A model generated the notes under the pieces. It saw only the letters and a list, made by a program, of their open reading frames with translations, had not been told where the DNA came from and made no database searches. A stretch of 64,000 nucleotides of DNA, taken from Bermanella marisrubri. GTDB lineage: Bacteria; Pseudomonadota; Gammaproteobacteria; Pseudomonadales; Oceanobacteraceae. Location of the stretch: NCBI RefSeq assembly GCF_012295615.1, contig NZ_CP051183.1:2569001-2633000 (forward strand), in the 5' to 3' direction. A program made the translations under genes and the position numbers. This document shows positions 49,525 to 59,840 of the stretch, in pieces (position 1 is the first letter of the stretch; each line of letters starts with the position of its first letter).

Positions 49525-50310
49525 TTATGTATTCTGAGCCAAGTATTGAAGCATCTGATCAGCACTGCTGACGACTTTTGAGTTCATTTCATAAGCCCGC
49601 TGAACGGTGATCATTTTGACCATTTCTTCGACGACTTTCACATTGGAGTTTTCTAAAAACCCTTGCTCAATTGAGCCAAAACCATCTTCGCTTGCGACAC
49701 CAATTTCTGGCGCCCCACTTGCTGCAGTTTCAAGAAAGAGATTACCGCCCACAGCTTGTAACCCAGTAGGGTTGATAAAATCTACCACATCGATCTGACC
49801 AATTTCTTGCGGCGTAGTATCTCCAAACTGAGTGACAGAAACGATACCATCTCGACTAATGGTCATAGTATTGGTTTGGTCAGGTATCGTAATATTGGGT
49901 TCTAATAGATAACCTTGGGAGTTCACGATATTACCTTCTGCGTCCATGTGGAACGTGCCATCACGGGTATAGGCAATTTGTCCATCCGGTAAAGCAATTT
50001 GGAAGAAACCGCGACCATTGATCGCTAAATCCAATGGCTGAGAGGTTTCCTCTAAACTACCTGTTGTATGAATTTTTTGTGTACCAGCGACCTTCACACC
50101 CGTACCTAACTGCAAACCACTTGGTAAGCGGCTGTCTTGACTTGATAGAGCACCTGGTTGACGTTGAATTTGATAAATTAGATCCTCGAATACGGCACGG
50201 TCTTTCTTAAAACCGGTCGTTGATACATTAGCTAAGTTATTTGAAATTGTGGTCAAACCATGATCTTGAGCATTTAAACCGGTTTTACTGACCCAGAGTG
50301 CTGAATGCAT
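49525..50310 (-). CDS. flgG: Flagellar distal rod protein FlgG
   Basis: 261 residues, the standard size. N-terminus MHSALWVSKTGLNAQDHGLTTISNNLANVSTTGFK, central YTRDGTFHMDAEG, C-terminus MITVQRAYEMNSKVVSSADQML. It is not enlarged, unlike FlgE. Confidence 0.97.
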   Translation of the reverse strand: MHSALWVSKTGLNAQDHGLTTISNNLANVSTTGFKKDRAVFEDLIYQIQRQPGALSSQDSRLPSGLQLGTGVKVAGTQKIHTTGSLEETSQPLDLAINGRGFFQIALPDGQIAYTRDGTFHMDAEGNIVNSQGYLLEPNITIPDQTNTMTISRDGIVSVTQFGDTTPQEIGQIDVVDFINPTGLQAVGGNLFLETAASGAPEIGVASEDGFGSIEQGFLENSNVKVVEEMVKMITVQRAYEMNSKVVSSADQMLQYLAQNT

Positions 50311-50359
50311 TGCTGCCTCCCGTTTACACTTTTATGCTAAAAAGCGCGAACTATCTTAT

Positions 50360-51109
50360 TTATTGAATTTCCATTATGGATGCAGTGGTTTGAGCATTTT
50401 CATCCGCCGTGCTCATCATTTTCACCTGCATTTCATATTGACGGTGCAATGACATAATCTGAGTCAAAGAATGTACCGCGCTTACATTACTGCCTTCTAC
50501 GTATCCCGATGCTACCTGTACCGTTGGATCCGCTGGTTGAATCGCACCCGGCTCTGCATCCCGCAGCCGGAACAAACCATCTTCACCTTTTTCCATTTGT
50601 GTTAAGTCAGGGTTTACCAATTTGATTTGTTCAATACCCGCAATAACCGCAGGTTCCTCGCCAACACCTTGAATAGAAACGGTGCCATCTGCTGCTATCT
50701 GTACTTTTTCATAAGGTGGTAAAACGATGGGACCGCCAGCACCGATAAGTTGTTGATTTTGACCATTCACCAAACGCCCCAAACCATCCACTTGGAAATC
50801 ACCACGGCGCGTGTACGCTTCATTACCGTTAGCGTCTAGCACCGCAAACCAACCTTGATTATCGATTGCTAAATCAAGGTCGTTCCCAGTTTCAACAAGA
50901 GGACCTGGATTAAAGTCACTAGCGGGACGTTCTTCCATGGCGTATGCGCGTGTTGGATAGTAGTCGCCAAATACCGGCATTGAGCGAGCTTGTTCAAAAT
51001 CACGACGAAAGCCAGTCGTGGATACATTTGCCAAATTATTGGCTTCGGCAGTTTGTCCGAGAGTATTTTGCTTCGCCCCTGACATGGCGATATACAAAGC
51101 ACGATCCAT
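50360..51109 (-). CDS. flgF: Flagellar proximal rod protein FlgF
   Basis: About 249 residues from the chosen start. MDRALYIAMSGAKQ at 51109 is the typical FlgF beginning and is preceded by AAGGGTGA; the upstream Met at 51145 would leave almost no leader after the sigma-54 promoter at 51170-51185. Contains ANNLANVSTTGFRRDF and the C-terminal rod motif LHRQYEMQVKMMSTADENAQ. Confidence 0.95.
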   Translation of the reverse strand: MDRALYIAMSGAKQNTLGQTAEANNLANVSTTGFRRDFEQARSMPVFGDYYPTRAYAMEERPASDFNPGPLVETGNDLDLAIDNQGWFAVLDANGNEAYTRRGDFQVDGLGRLVNGQNQQLIGAGGPIVLPPYEKVQIAADGTVSIQGVGEEPAVIAGIEQIKLVNPDLTQMEKGEDGLFRLRDAEPGAIQPADPTVQVASGYVEGSNVSAVHSLTQIMSLHRQYEMQVKMMSTADENAQTTASIMEIQ

Positions 51110-51169
51110 AATATTCACCCTTTTATTCACCGCAAAGAGCGGCAAACGTTTATGTGTTATTTAGGAAAT

Positions 51170-51185
51170 TGCAAAGGGGATGCCA
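51170..51185 (-). promoter_or_regulatory. Sigma-54 promoter of flgFGHI
   Basis: Minus strand TGGCATCCCCTTTGCA, an excellent -24/-12 match. It separates flgFGHI from flgBCDE. Confidence 0.83.
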
Positions 51186-51199
51186 AGTTCGGAGGTGGG

Positions 51200-51417
51200 C
51201 TTGACTGAGAAACCATCCAACGGGTTTTCACCTGAAAAATGGATTCCCGATCAAGTCGGGAATGACGGGGACTAAAGCGACAATAGTCTTTGCATTACGG
51301 GTAATACAGCCACAATGGTGTAGGGCATGACTGATCGTGTCATTCTCAGCTTGACTGAGAATCCATCCAATGGGTTTTCACCTGAAAAATGGATTCCCGA
51401 TCACGTCGAGAATGACG
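51200..51417. repeat. Hairpin-repeat block with a 68-bp direct repeat
   Basis: A 68-bp segment starting CTTGACTGAGA occurs at 51200-51267 and again at 51350-51417, exactly 150 bp apart with four mismatches. Each copy ends in a hairpin element (51239-51270, stem ATTCCCGA/TCGGGAAT; 51389-51417, same stem with one mismatch). A further element in reverse orientation lies at 51339-51368, stem ATTCTCAG/CTGAGAAT. The block fills the gap between flgE and the flgF promoter. Confidence 0.88.
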
Positions 51418-51447
51418 AATAGAAATCAACATGTAGAAACAAAAGCT

Positions 51448-51486
51448 AAAAAAGGACGACGGTTGCCGCCCTGTTTCCGCTTTTTT
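51448..51486 (-). terminator. Putative flgE terminator
   Basis: Outer stem AAAAAAG/CTTTTTT enclosing a GC-rich region with CGG-CCG pairing, about 20 bp after the flgE stop and ending in six T residues on the minus strand. Confidence 0.55.
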
Positions 51487-51506
51487 AGAAAAATACCACT
51501 CAGCTA

Positions 51507-54500
51507 CTATAACTGAATAATAGTCTGCGTCACGGTATCGGAAGTCTCGATAGTTTTCGCGCTTGCCTGGAAGTTGCGCTGCGCGATAATCAAACCGACG
51601 AGTTCCTCGGATAAGTCCACATTACTATCTTCCAATGCTGAAGAACGCAGGTTACCAAAGGTACCCGTACGAGGTGAACCTACGGTTGGTGTGCCTGACT
51701 CAAAGCTTTCACCCCACGCCGTATCACCCAAGGGGATGAGGCCCTCTGGATTTTTAAAACTAGCAAGCGCTACTTGCCCTAAGACTTCAGCTTGTCCGTT
51801 CGTAAATCGTGCAAAGATAAATCCGTCTGCATCAATCTCTAGTCCGGTTAGTCGACCAGTTGTATAACCGTTTTGACTCACTTCTGAGACACTGAACGGA
51901 CTACCAAACTGACTAGAGTCCTCAAGCAATATCTCGAAGTTTGAATTTGTTGGGGGATCATTTAGTGGTAATCCTCCCTCCAAAACATTTTGCGATTTAA
52001 GAGCACCGGTTGGAGAACCCTCTTCATCCACTGGATCCCAGTTTGTGACAAAAATTGGACCCGTAGATTGTTGGTCAAATGTTCCGTCTGGGTTGAAGAA
52101 CAACTCTTGGCGGAATTGTGTAGGCTCTAAATTGTCTGGGAATGGCAGTGTTGAGTCAGGATCACCGACATCTTTGCCATCAATTTGTACATACATCGCC
52201 CATACGTTTTCTTCATTAGGACGAGTAGGATCCAATGGCTCACGCACAAAGTACTGAGTCATAATATGACTATTACCTAAACTGTCATAGATTGTTGTCG
52301 ATGTAGCGTGGTTGTATGTATCTTGATCTTGAGCATCAAAAACATTCAAAACATAATCTTCAAATTCATCTTCACTCAGCGCGCCAAATACCCCAGAAAC
52401 CGAAGGTATTGGATTGGAAATCGTATAGCCTTCATTGAAAATAAATTCGATTGTGCCACCTACCACAGCAGCAGTATCAGCAGTGGCCGTCCCGCCTAAA
52501 ACAACTGGACCCGCATTTGCCGAACCTTGAATAACGAGACTATCAGTCACAGTTGGCGAATCAATCTCGACTTTAATATCGCGACCAATACTATTTTTGA
52601 TGATCATGTCGCCGTTTTCGTTCAACTCAGCTGAGAAGCCAGGCAATGTAGTTGTAGTCAAACCATTAATTTCTTCAACCATATCGGCTAAGCTAGTAGA
52701 TTCCAGCTCTTGGCCATTGAGTGTTACCTTCATATTATTGCCGGGATTATTATAACCAGACAATGGAATGGTTAACTCCGAACTAGCTGAAGCAGTGACA
52801 CCCGCCTGACGATTAAAAATACTAGCAATTTCATTTGCTTCTGCATTTTCTTCAGTCGTGATTTCAATTTCATCGCCTTCAGGCGTTGTCAACGTCACCG
52901 TTTGCGCTGGATATTCATTGTTTACGCCTTCAATACCTTGGGTTAGTAGACTGTTATCGTCTTCATCAATTTGTATAAGGCCATACATTTCGTCTGTTGT
53001 GACGTCGTCGCCAGTGGCAATAAAATCAGAAATCGTAATTGTCGAAGCTTCACCTTCTTCTGTCGCGACGAATCTAAGCTTGTATTCAGGTGGTACCACT
53101 CGTGGTTCTATCTCAACTGCTTCGGCTCGCACCCCAATGAATGCATCGCTATCGAGACTATTAATTTGTCGATTAATAGATGCCGCAACTTGCTGAACAC
53201 TTCGATACTCTTCATCCAACGTAATCGTTGTAGTGCCTGAACGATTATCTTCATCGGGCGCTGGAACAGTCAATGTGACTCGGAAAGAATTTGAACGATC
53301 AATCTCGTCGGTTCCAAGGAAAACCGATGGATTATCCAATTCCAATGCTTCTAATGCACTTAGACCTTGAGCTGCCGACAAACCAGTACTTGGCGTAAAC
53401 GTTACACCATAACCAACACCCTCTTCGGTGTTAGTGAAAACTAATTGACCACCAACCGCTTGCACGGTAACACGTCCAGCCAAACCATTTGCACCGGTCC
53501 GTAAATCAATTTCGGTTTGTATAGCGGATGCTAAATCATCCAATGTAGCGTAAGTGCCTTGGGGAATAATAATATTATAAGCATTCGAGTCATCGGCAGC
53601 TGTAGGGCCCGTTACTTGAATACGAAACTCATTGTTTGGATCAATATCGGCATCACCTGTATCAGTGCGATTAGTTGTAGCGAAACCGATATTGTTTAAG
53701 TTGTAGGTGGAGCTAGCAGCATTAGGCACTAAAACAATGGTATCGCCGTTATCCGCTGTATTCGCTGTCAAAGACATAGGATGACCTGGGCTGACATTGA
53801 GTAAACCCGCCAACGCACCAGCACCGATTTGACCTTGAATTTCTGCCCGTAATTCTTCCATGGTTACATTGTTGATATCGGCCGGTACAGGCGCCTCAAC
53901 ACCATCCGTTAACTGAGCATTATCTAACGTGATTGTCTGTGTCGTAGTCGTACCGTTAATGTCCGTTACTTCGATGTCAAAAACAACACTGTTAGCACCA
54001 CCAAAGTCACCAATTACCGTACCGCCATTGGCAATTGTTGACGATAATTGCGCATGATCACCAGCAATAAAACCAGTCATAGCAAGAGGCGGTGTGGCTG
54101 TTGTACGCGTTGTTGTAGATGTGCCAGGAATACTTCTAAAGTCAGCTGTCAACGGATTTGAGCCAACAAATAATCGGTTCCCAGCTACACCCGCCGTCAC
54201 ATTTGTATTTGCCGCAGGGTCACCAAACAAACCATTCCATGCACCTGTAGGTGCTGTTACAGAAAAGCTTGTGCCAGTGGTCGCATCGAAACCCGCTCGT
54301 TCAATGACTAGGTTCGTACCCGCAACGAGCGGCGCAGTTAATGGTGACTGATTCGTGCTGACTTCAAATTCATTATTACCAAATACTGCATCGATTTCGC
54401 TCTGCAATGCGTTCAAAATATTCTGTAAATGCTGAGTAGGAGTTGCACCAATTGTCACGGTACCAGCAGGAATATTGATGACTTGTGCGCCAGTGCCATC

Positions 54501-55229
54501 AAAAGGATCAATCGTAACACCAAAGGCACCTGGATCCGTTTGCGCAACCACGTTAGCTTGAGCAGAAAGATCAACACCACCATTATCAAATGTTAACGCT
54601 GTTCGATTACCAGCGGTTGTTGGTTGCGCCACCGTTGATAAAACAGTGGAAGTGCTGTCGGCAATACCCGCATCAGGCGCAGCTACTGCTAGACCATCGG
54701 ATGTTAAACGCGATCCCAATTCTTGTTTCACAAGTTCTGATGCGTCCACGTTAATAATGGATGAAACTCGCGAGGTTAGTGATGGTGGTTGATTGCCTAT
54801 TCGAATTTGAACATCACCTAATACACCATTCACTACGCCATCGCCATTGGCCTCATAACCTTGTAAGCGAGCACCGCTATTCGCAACAACAAAACCGTCT
54901 TTGTCTAAACCAAAGATACCAGCTCTGGTATAAGACTCAGTGCCATTATCGTTAAGTATAAAAAATCCATTACCATCAATCGCCATATCCAACGCATTTT
55001 CAGTACCACTGATGTTTCCTTGGCTGAATTCTTGTCGAACATTGTCAACCAGCACACCGCTACCAACTGGCTTGCTACCGGTACCTAAAATCGTTGTGGT
55101 ATATACGTCAGCAAATTCGGCTCGGGACTCTTTAAAGCCCACCGTGCTTGCGTTTGCAACGTTATTACCTGTTACTTCTAAATCTGTGGAAGCAGCTCGG
55201 ATGCCACTCAAACCGATATTAAAGGCCAT
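51507..55229 (-). CDS. flgE: Giant flagellar hook protein FlgE
   Basis: 1240 residues, three times the 402 of E. coli. N-terminus [21 protein letters not shown] and [21 protein letters not shown]-terminus [21 protein letters not shown] are canonical; the hook domain with [17 protein letters not shown] is near 960-1010. About 190-930 is an expanded surface region with modules such as FRIQVTG...[21 protein letters not shown] (near 540-570) and a second near 640-690, related to those in FliD and FlgK. Cotranscribed with flgBCD; ends at a putative terminator. Confidence 0.95.
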   Translation of the reverse strand: MAFNIGLSGIRAASTDLEVTGNNVANASTVGFKESRAEFADVYTTTILGTGSKPVGSGVLVDNVRQEFSQGNISGTENALDMAIDGNGFFILNDNGTESYTRAGIFGLDKDGFVVANSGARLQGYEANGDGVVNGVLGDVQIRIGNQPPSLTSRVSSIINVDASELVKQELGSRLTSDGLAVAAPDAGIADSTSTVLSTVAQPTTAGNRTALTFDNGGVDLSAQANVVAQTDPGAFGVTIDPFDGTGAQVINIPAGTVTIGATPTQHLQNILNALQSEIDAVFGNNEFEVSTNQSPLTAPLVAGTNLVIERAGFDATTGTSFSVTAPTGAWNGLFGDPAANTNVTAGVAGNRLFVGSNPLTADFRSIPGTSTTTRTTATPPLAMTGFIAGDHAQLSSTIANGGTVIGDFGGANSVVFDIEVTDINGTTTTQTITLDNAQLTDGVEAPVPADINNVTMEELRAEIQGQIGAGALAGLLNVSPGHPMSLTANTADNGDTIVLVPNAASSTYNLNNIGFATTNRTDTGDADIDPNNEFRIQVTGPTAADDSNAYNIIIPQGTYATLDDLASAIQTEIDLRTGANGLAGRVTVQAVGGQLVFTNTEEGVGYGVTFTPSTGLSAAQGLSALEALELDNPSVFLGTDEIDRSNSFRVTLTVPAPDEDNRSGTTTITLDEEYRSVQQVAASINRQINSLDSDAFIGVRAEAVEIEPRVVPPEYKLRFVATEEGEASTITISDFIATGDDVTTDEMYGLIQIDEDDNSLLTQGIEGVNNEYPAQTVTLTTPEGDEIEITTEENAEANEIASIFNRQAGVTASASSELTIPLSGYNNPGNNMKVTLNGQELESTSLADMVEEINGLTTTTLPGFSAELNENGDMIIKNSIGRDIKVEIDSPTVTDSLVIQGSANAGPVVLGGTATADTAAVVGGTIEFIFNEGYTISNPIPSVSGVFGALSEDEFEDYVLNVFDAQDQDTYNHATSTTIYDSLGNSHIMTQYFVREPLDPTRPNEENVWAMYVQIDGKDVGDPDSTLPFPDNLEPTQFRQELFFNPDGTFDQQSTGPIFVTNWDPVDEEGSPTGALKSQNVLEGGLPLNDPPTNSNFEILLEDSSQFGSPFSVSEVSQNGYTTGRLTGLEIDADGFIFARFTNGQAEVLGQVALASFKNPEGLIPLGDTAWGESFESGTPTVGSPRTGTFGNLRSSALEDSNVDLSEELVGLIIAQRNFQASAKTIETSDTVTQTIIQL

Positions 55230-55278
55230 GCTGATTTACCTCTACTGTCTCTTAATTCTTTTAGCAGTGAATTCACTG

Positions 55279-56067
55279 CTACTCTAAAATCTGTTTTACT
55301 TCAGAAATGGCTGCTTTGATGCCGCCCGCTAAATTCAAAGTCACTGCGTTATTCGCACCAATACTGACACTATCCACCCGACCGCTCATGGCGGTATCTA
55401 AACCTTCTGTTTTGCCGTCGATAGAAGCAGATAACTCAAACTTGTATTCGCCTGGTGGATAAGGCATTGGAATCGGTTTACCGTTATCGTCCAGAACCAA
55501 GTTGCCATCCTCGTCTTTAAAATATTCTTGACGGTTGAGTTTGCTACGATCAAGGTCAACAATCTCACCATCCAGCTCAAGATTGGCACCATCCCAACGT
55601 AAGCTTGCTGGCCCTTTTTCGTGGAAACCAAGATCAATTGTTTCCAATGTTTGACCCGCTTTATTCTTAATCTGAAGGTTTAAATTCATCGTAGTAGCAG
55701 GCACTTCTGCAACACCTGCAACCACATCACCGTTCTGTAAGAAACCATATTCTTGGTTCGGTACAATCACACTTTGACCAACGAGCGAGGATGCCTGAAG
55801 AGCTTGGCTGGAGCGTAAACCATCCGACATACTATCTACGGTTGTATTTAGATTTTCTAAACCTTCAACCGAAGAGAACTGAGCTAACTGAGCAACAAAT
55901 TCTGAGTTCTCTTGAGGTTTTAAAGGGTTTTGGTTATTCATTTGAGTAACCAAGAGCTTTAAAAACTCGTTTCGACCCAGCTCATTATCCTTTGGCTTGT
56001 CGTCATCTTTTTGCTTGTATTGATCGAGAACCTGAGAACTGGTCCCACTGTTTGTCACTTCGGTCAT
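55279..56067 (-). CDS. flgD: Hook cap / scaffolding protein FlgD
   Basis: 262 residues. Conserved N-terminus LGRNEFLKLLVTQMNNQNPLKPQ and SVEGLENLN, a FlgD Ig-like/FN3 domain, and the end VTLNLAGGI. It caps the growing hook. It is only modestly longer than E. coli FlgD (231), mainly by an insert near 180-200, although it must assemble a far larger FlgE. Confidence 0.95.
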   Translation of the reverse strand: MTEVTNSGTSSQVLDQYKQKDDDKPKDNELGRNEFLKLLVTQMNNQNPLKPQENSEFVAQLAQFSSVEGLENLNTTVDSMSDGLRSSQALQASSLVGQSVIVPNQEYGFLQNGDVVAGVAEVPATTMNLNLQIKNKAGQTLETIDLGFHEKGPASLRWDGANLELDGEIVDLDRSKLNRQEYFKDEDGNLVLDDNGKPIPMPYPPGEYKFELSASIDGKTEGLDTAMSGRVDSVSIGANNAVTLNLAGGIKAAISEVKQILE

Positions 56068-56096
56068 GACATTCTCCTCACTAAAACCCTATTCCG

Positions 56097-56543
56097 TTAT
56101 TGACCCAGAGTTAGGGTTCGCTGCAGCATTTGTTTTGCTGTTTTCATCATTTCAACATTCATTTGATAGCTTCGTGATGAAGACATCATGTCTGTCATTT
56201 CTTCCACAATATTGACGTTGGGATACATGACATAACCTTCCTCATCCGCCATTGGATGGTGTGGTTCAAAGCGACGCTTCAACGGCGCATCACTTTCAAC
56301 AATGGCAGCCACATGCACGCCATCACCTACCCCTTTGCGTAATTCTAATTTGTCGCTTAAGCCTTCGATGTCGTCCCACTCTTTTTGCAATGCTTGAAAC
56401 CAGGGCTTACGTGCTCGATAGGTTTCATCAATGCTTGAACTAACCGTTTCTGCGTTGGCGATGTTACTGGCTGTGGTGTTAAGTCGAACCGATTGTGCGT
56501 TCATCCCTGTGCCAGCAACGTTAAAAACGTTCGTAAGTGACAT
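56097..56543 (-). CDS. flgC: Flagellar proximal rod protein FlgC
   Basis: 148 residues. N-terminus FNVAGTGMNAQSVRLNTTASNIANAETV and C-terminus YVMYPNVNIVEEMTDMMSSSRSYQMNVEM. Standard rod subunit, 15 bp after flgB. Confidence 0.96.
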   Translation of the reverse strand: MSLTNVFNVAGTGMNAQSVRLNTTASNIANAETVSSSIDETYRARKPWFQALQKEWDDIEGLSDKLELRKGVGDGVHVAAIVESDAPLKRRFEPHHPMADEEGYVMYPNVNIVEEMTDMMSSSRSYQMNVEMMKTAKQMLQRTLTLGQ

Positions 56544-56558
56544 GACTTAACCTCCTAT

Positions 56559-56954
56559 TTATTGTGATTTAAGAGCGTTTTTCATGCCCTTAAAACCGCT
56601 GTTTAAAAATTCGAAAGAGACGTTGTAGCGCAATGCGTTTTCGGTATAAAACGATTGCTCCATTTGCGTATCAACTGTGTTACCGTCGATGGCAGGCTGA
56701 TATGGGTTGCGATACTTCAAGCTATCGTCAACGCTCTGATTACCTGAGATATGCGCTTTGTGAGTTTTTTCCATACCAATTGAGCGACTGCTCATGGCAC
56801 CATCAAGCATGGCGTTGAAATCGATATCGCGCGCTTTGTAGTGAGGTGTATCCGCGTTGGCCAAGTTATTGGCAAGAATCTCCGCACGCGCCGCACGCAG
56901 TTGCGTAGTCTTAGGATAAATGTTCAATGCGTTGTCGAAACTGATGGATGACAT
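56559..56954 (-). CDS. flgB: Flagellar proximal rod protein FlgB
   Basis: 131 residues. RAEILANNLANADTPHYKARDIDF and the C-terminal ALRYNVSFEFLNSGFKGMKNAL are diagnostic. First gene of the flgBCDE unit, with a sigma-54 site about 45 bp upstream. Confidence 0.96.
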   Translation of the reverse strand: MSSISFDNALNIYPKTTQLRAARAEILANNLANADTPHYKARDIDFNAMLDGAMSSRSIGMEKTHKAHISGNQSVDDSLKYRNPYQPAIDGNTVDTQMEQSFYTENALRYNVSFEFLNSGFKGMKNALKSQ

Positions 56955-56996
56955 GCCTTGCCTCTTTCGCTCTTAATTTTCAATTACTTAAGAGAT

Positions 56997-57012
56997 AGCA
57001 ACGCCTATGCCA
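56997..57012 (-). promoter_or_regulatory. Sigma-54 promoter of flgBCDE
   Basis: Minus strand TGGCATAGGCGTTGCT, nearly consensus with exact spacing. It lies between the cheR terminator and flgB. Confidence 0.83.
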
Positions 57013-57059
57013 AAATTAATTTTCCTTTATTTTCAATGGGTTACGATATTTTTAAATAC

Positions 57060-57084
57060 AAAAAAGCGGCAAGGATTGCCGCTT
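57060..57084 (-). terminator. Terminator after the cheV-cheR unit
   Basis: Perfect 9-bp stem AAGCGGCAA-GGA-TTGCCGCTT followed on the minus strand by six T residues, about 40 bp after the cheR stop. Confidence 0.9.
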
Positions 57085-57124
57085 AGAAAGGAATGGATAA
57101 ACCCATTGGTCTTTTTGCCACTAC

Positions 57125-57934
57125 CTACTTTTTACGATAGATAATACCAGGACTGCACTGCACCATTTCGTAGAGATCAGGCAGACCACTAAGTGCCTCG
57201 CTGGCACCCAAGAATAAGTAACCACCTGGCTTTATGACACTGTGAATTCGACGCAAAATATCTTGCTTTAAATCGCTAGAAAAATAGATCAATACATTGC
57301 GGCAAAAAACAATGTCATAGCGCCCAAGCAGTGAATAGTTATTTAAGAGATTAAGCATGCGATATTGGACTCGGGCTTGAATCTTTGGATCAACCTGCCA
57401 GCCTTTTTCAGACTGTTTGAAATAGCGATCTAAATACTCTTTTGGCATTCCGCGGCCCAAGGCTAACTGATCATAGACACCTGATCGCGCTATATTTAAC
57501 GCACTGGGTGATATATCGGTGGCCATTATTTTTTCCGACGTTAGCTTTCCAGGATTGGCCCGTTTAAACTCATCAATCACCATACTGATAGAATAAGGTT
57601 CCTGCCCTGTCGAGCTGGCAGCACACCAAATATCAATACTCTTTTGCTTTTGACAAAATTCGGGCAATAAGCGATTTTGTAAAATCTGAAAAGGATGTGC
57701 ATCACGAAACCAGAGAGTCTCATTGGTCGTCATTGCATCGACCACAGTTTCTCTTAGACGAGAATCTGACTCCATCAATTTAACCAATTCAGCCAACGAA
57801 TTTAATTCTTTATCTTTCACGATAGTGCGCAACCGACTGGCTACTAGGTACTCTTTATTGTCCCCGAGCAAAATGCCGCACACGCGTTCCAAATAGTCGC
57901 GAAAGACACCAAAGTCTGCTTTAGATATTTCCAT
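57125..57934 (-). CDS. cheR: Chemotaxis protein methyltransferase (flg-linked copy)
   Basis: 269 residues. SAM motif AASSTGQEPYSIS, IMATDISPSAL and DIVFCRNVLIYF. It is the CheR usually found with cheV beside flgB in gammaproteobacteria and probably serves the main motility array. It differs clearly from the copy at 2343-3161, so these are two distinct adaptation systems. Five base pairs after cheV. Confidence 0.95.
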   Translation of the reverse strand: MEISKADFGVFRDYLERVCGILLGDNKEYLVASRLRTIVKDKELNSLAELVKLMESDSRLRETVVDAMTTNETLWFRDAHPFQILQNRLLPEFCQKQKSIDIWCAASSTGQEPYSISMVIDEFKRANPGKLTSEKIMATDISPSALNIARSGVYDQLALGRGMPKEYLDRYFKQSEKGWQVDPKIQARVQYRMLNLLNNYSLLGRYDIVFCRNVLIYFSSDLKQDILRRIHSVIKPGGYLFLGASEALSGLPDLYEMVQCSPGIIYRKK

Positions 57935-57939
57935 TTATA

Positions 57940-58887
57940 TCATTCCTGAGGCATGACTCCACCGACGGCCTTAACTTGTTCCGCTACCTTTGAAGCTAAG
58001 ACATCGGGGTTGAATTTTGCGATAAAATCATTGGCCCCAACTTTCTTCACCATATTCTGGTTGAAGACGCCACTTAACGATGTATGCAAAATAATATGCA
58101 TTTTATTCAACGCATCGTCTGAACGGATTTTTGTTGTTAGCGTATAACCGTCCATCTCGGGCATTTCAATGTCAGAAACCATTAATGCATAGTGATCGAC
58201 CGGATTGATGCCATCAGCCAGCATTTGTTTTAAGTGCTCAAATGCTTGCTTTCCGTCATTCATGGCAGTCACTTCCACGCCCAGAGCTTCTAGACAGCGA
58301 GTAACCTGCTTACGAGCGATTTTAGAGTCGTCCGCAATGAGAACGCGCGGCGCTTCTTCAGGCTTATACTCCTGCGCAGAAGCCAATATATCTTCACTGA
58401 TTTCTTCATTAATGGGAGACACTTCAGCGAGAATCTTTTCTACATCGATGATCTCTACCAGTTTTTCATCAACCTCAGTCACAGCAGTAAGATAATGCTC
58501 TCGACCAGTACCCATTGGCGGTGGATGAATTTCTTCCCAATTCATATTAATAATGCGTTCGACACCTTTAACCAAAAAACCCTGAGTAGCACCGTTATAT
58601 TCGGTAATGATGACAAACGCATCTTTAGGATCGCCAACCGATTCATTTCCGGTAGCCAAACCTAAATCCATGATCGTGATCGTGCCTGAGCGGATATGCG
58701 CTACCCCAACCACTACGTGATGGCTTTTGGGCAAGATAGTCAAAGGAGGACATTGCAAAACCTCACGCACTTTAAACACATTGATGCCATAAATTTGTGA
58801 ACCGTTTAAGCGGAACAGTAGCAACTCAAGGCGGTTTTCCCCCACCAATTGCGTTCGCTGATCGACGCTATCGAGAACCCCTGGCAT
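57940..58887 (-). CDS. cheV: CheV coupling protein (CheW-receiver)
   Basis: 315 residues. CheW-like domain (about 15-165; LLLFRLNGSQIYGINVFKVREV) fused to a receiver (about 180-305; VLIADDSKIARKQ, Asp in MVSDIEMPEMDGY, Lys in FIAKFNPD). It couples receptors to CheA and may buffer phosphate. Divergent from flgA across about 120 bp. Confidence 0.95.
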   Translation of the reverse strand: MPGVLDSVDQRTQLVGENRLELLLFRLNGSQIYGINVFKVREVLQCPPLTILPKSHHVVVGVAHIRSGTITIMDLGLATGNESVGDPKDAFVIITEYNGATQGFLVKGVERIINMNWEEIHPPPMGTGREHYLTAVTEVDEKLVEIIDVEKILAEVSPINEEISEDILASAQEYKPEEAPRVLIADDSKIARKQVTRCLEALGVEVTAMNDGKQAFEHLKQMLADGINPVDHYALMVSDIEMPEMDGYTLTTKIRSDDALNKMHIILHTSLSGVFNQNMVKKVGANDFIAKFNPDVLASKVAEQVKAVGGVMPQE

Positions 58888-58931
58888 ATCCCAACTCCGT
58901 GTATCAACCTAATAGGCTTGCATTAAATACG

Positions 58932-58947
58932 CGGCATAATACTTGCT
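58932..58947 (+). promoter_or_regulatory. Sigma-54 promoter of flgA
   Basis: CGGCATAATACTTGCT, correct geometry with one mismatch at the first position. It lies 61 bp before the chosen flgA start. Confidence 0.75.
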
Positions 58948-59007
58948 GTATCTGACTACCACGTGGAAAAAATGCCACTCTGCACAAAAGACAAAAGGCA
59001 TACATCT

Positions 59008-59754
59008 ATGAGAATAGGACAGATTTTCGGGAAGCACAGATTTTTTCTTGGATTACTCTGCCTTGTTGGAGTCAATTCCGTATCACATGCTACAGGGGAT
59101 ACCGGTGGAACTTCATGGCACCAGCAAATTGAACAAGGATTAAAGGGCCATTTGTCTCACTATTTAAATCAAATGGCACAAGATATGGAGATTTCGGACT
59201 ACCAGATTGAAGTGGATATTAGCTATCTGGACAAACGGTTGGAATTTGCCGCTTGTCCACAACCGGTGCAAATAGAAACTTTGACAAGTTTAGATTTAGG
59301 TAGAAATCACATAAAAGTGGCATGCAAGACAAAGTCGTGGGCGCTCAATGTCCCCGTAGAGTTGAATATCAAAGCTCCTGTAGTCGTACTTAACCAACCC
59401 GTTCCTAAAGACATTGAATTACAAGCCCGACACCTAGATCTGGAAATTCATAATCTCGCAGACCTGCGCAGTGGATATTTTCTAAAAAAGGAAAACGTTA
59501 TAGGAAAACAATCTAAGCGCGGATTAGCTGGGCAAACCGTTCTGAATGGGCGCCTTGTTTTACCGGCTCTACTGGTTAAAAAAGGCGATCGCGTCATTAT
59601 TTCGGCATCAAAAGGCCCAATGAGTGTCAAAATGCCCGGTGAAGCATTAAATGATGGGCGTGAGGGCCGGCAAATTCGGGTTAAAAACCTACGTTCGGAA
59701 CGTATAATCCGTGCCACCGTAGAAGAAAGTGGAGTCGTTTCGGTTAATTTTTAA
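59008..59754 (+). CDS. flgA: Flagellar P-ring assembly chaperone FlgA
   Basis: About 248 residues from ATG 59008, which begins a clear signal peptide (MRIGQIFGKHRFFLGLLCLVG ending at SHA); an in-frame ATG at 58963 would add a charged 15-residue prefix and is less likely. The C-terminal SAF domain has KRGLAGQTVLNGRLVLPALLV and VVSVNF at the end. It assists P-ring formation in the periplasm. Confidence 0.93.
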   Translation: MRIGQIFGKHRFFLGLLCLVGVNSVSHATGDTGGTSWHQQIEQGLKGHLSHYLNQMAQDMEISDYQIEVDISYLDKRLEFAACPQPVQIETLTSLDLGRNHIKVACKTKSWALNVPVELNIKAPVVVLNQPVPKDIELQARHLDLEIHNLADLRSGYFLKKENVIGKQSKRGLAGQTVLNGRLVLPALLVKKGDRVIISASKGPMSVKMPGEALNDGREGRQIRVKNLRSERIIRATVEESGVVSVNF

Positions 59755-59772
59755 GTTTTTTAAAAAAAATAC

Positions 59773-59799
59773 TAAAGACTGGTGTAAGACGGCCGTTAC
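59773..59799 (+). promoter_or_regulatory. Sigma-28 (FliA) promoter of flgM
   Basis: TAAAGACT-N11-GCCGTTAC, 12 of 16 matches with exact spacing, between flgA and flgM. It gives FliA-dependent expression of its own anti-sigma factor, the usual feedback. Confidence 0.75.
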
Positions 59800-59840
59800 A
59801 TATCTACGAGGAAATCTCTAAAGCGTGGAAGGTAAATGAA

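Noticed and set aside
58888-58962. Possible sigma-54 promoter for cheV (minus strand) overlapping the flgA promoter
   Set aside because: The best site has CG instead of the invariant GG at -24, so it was not called.
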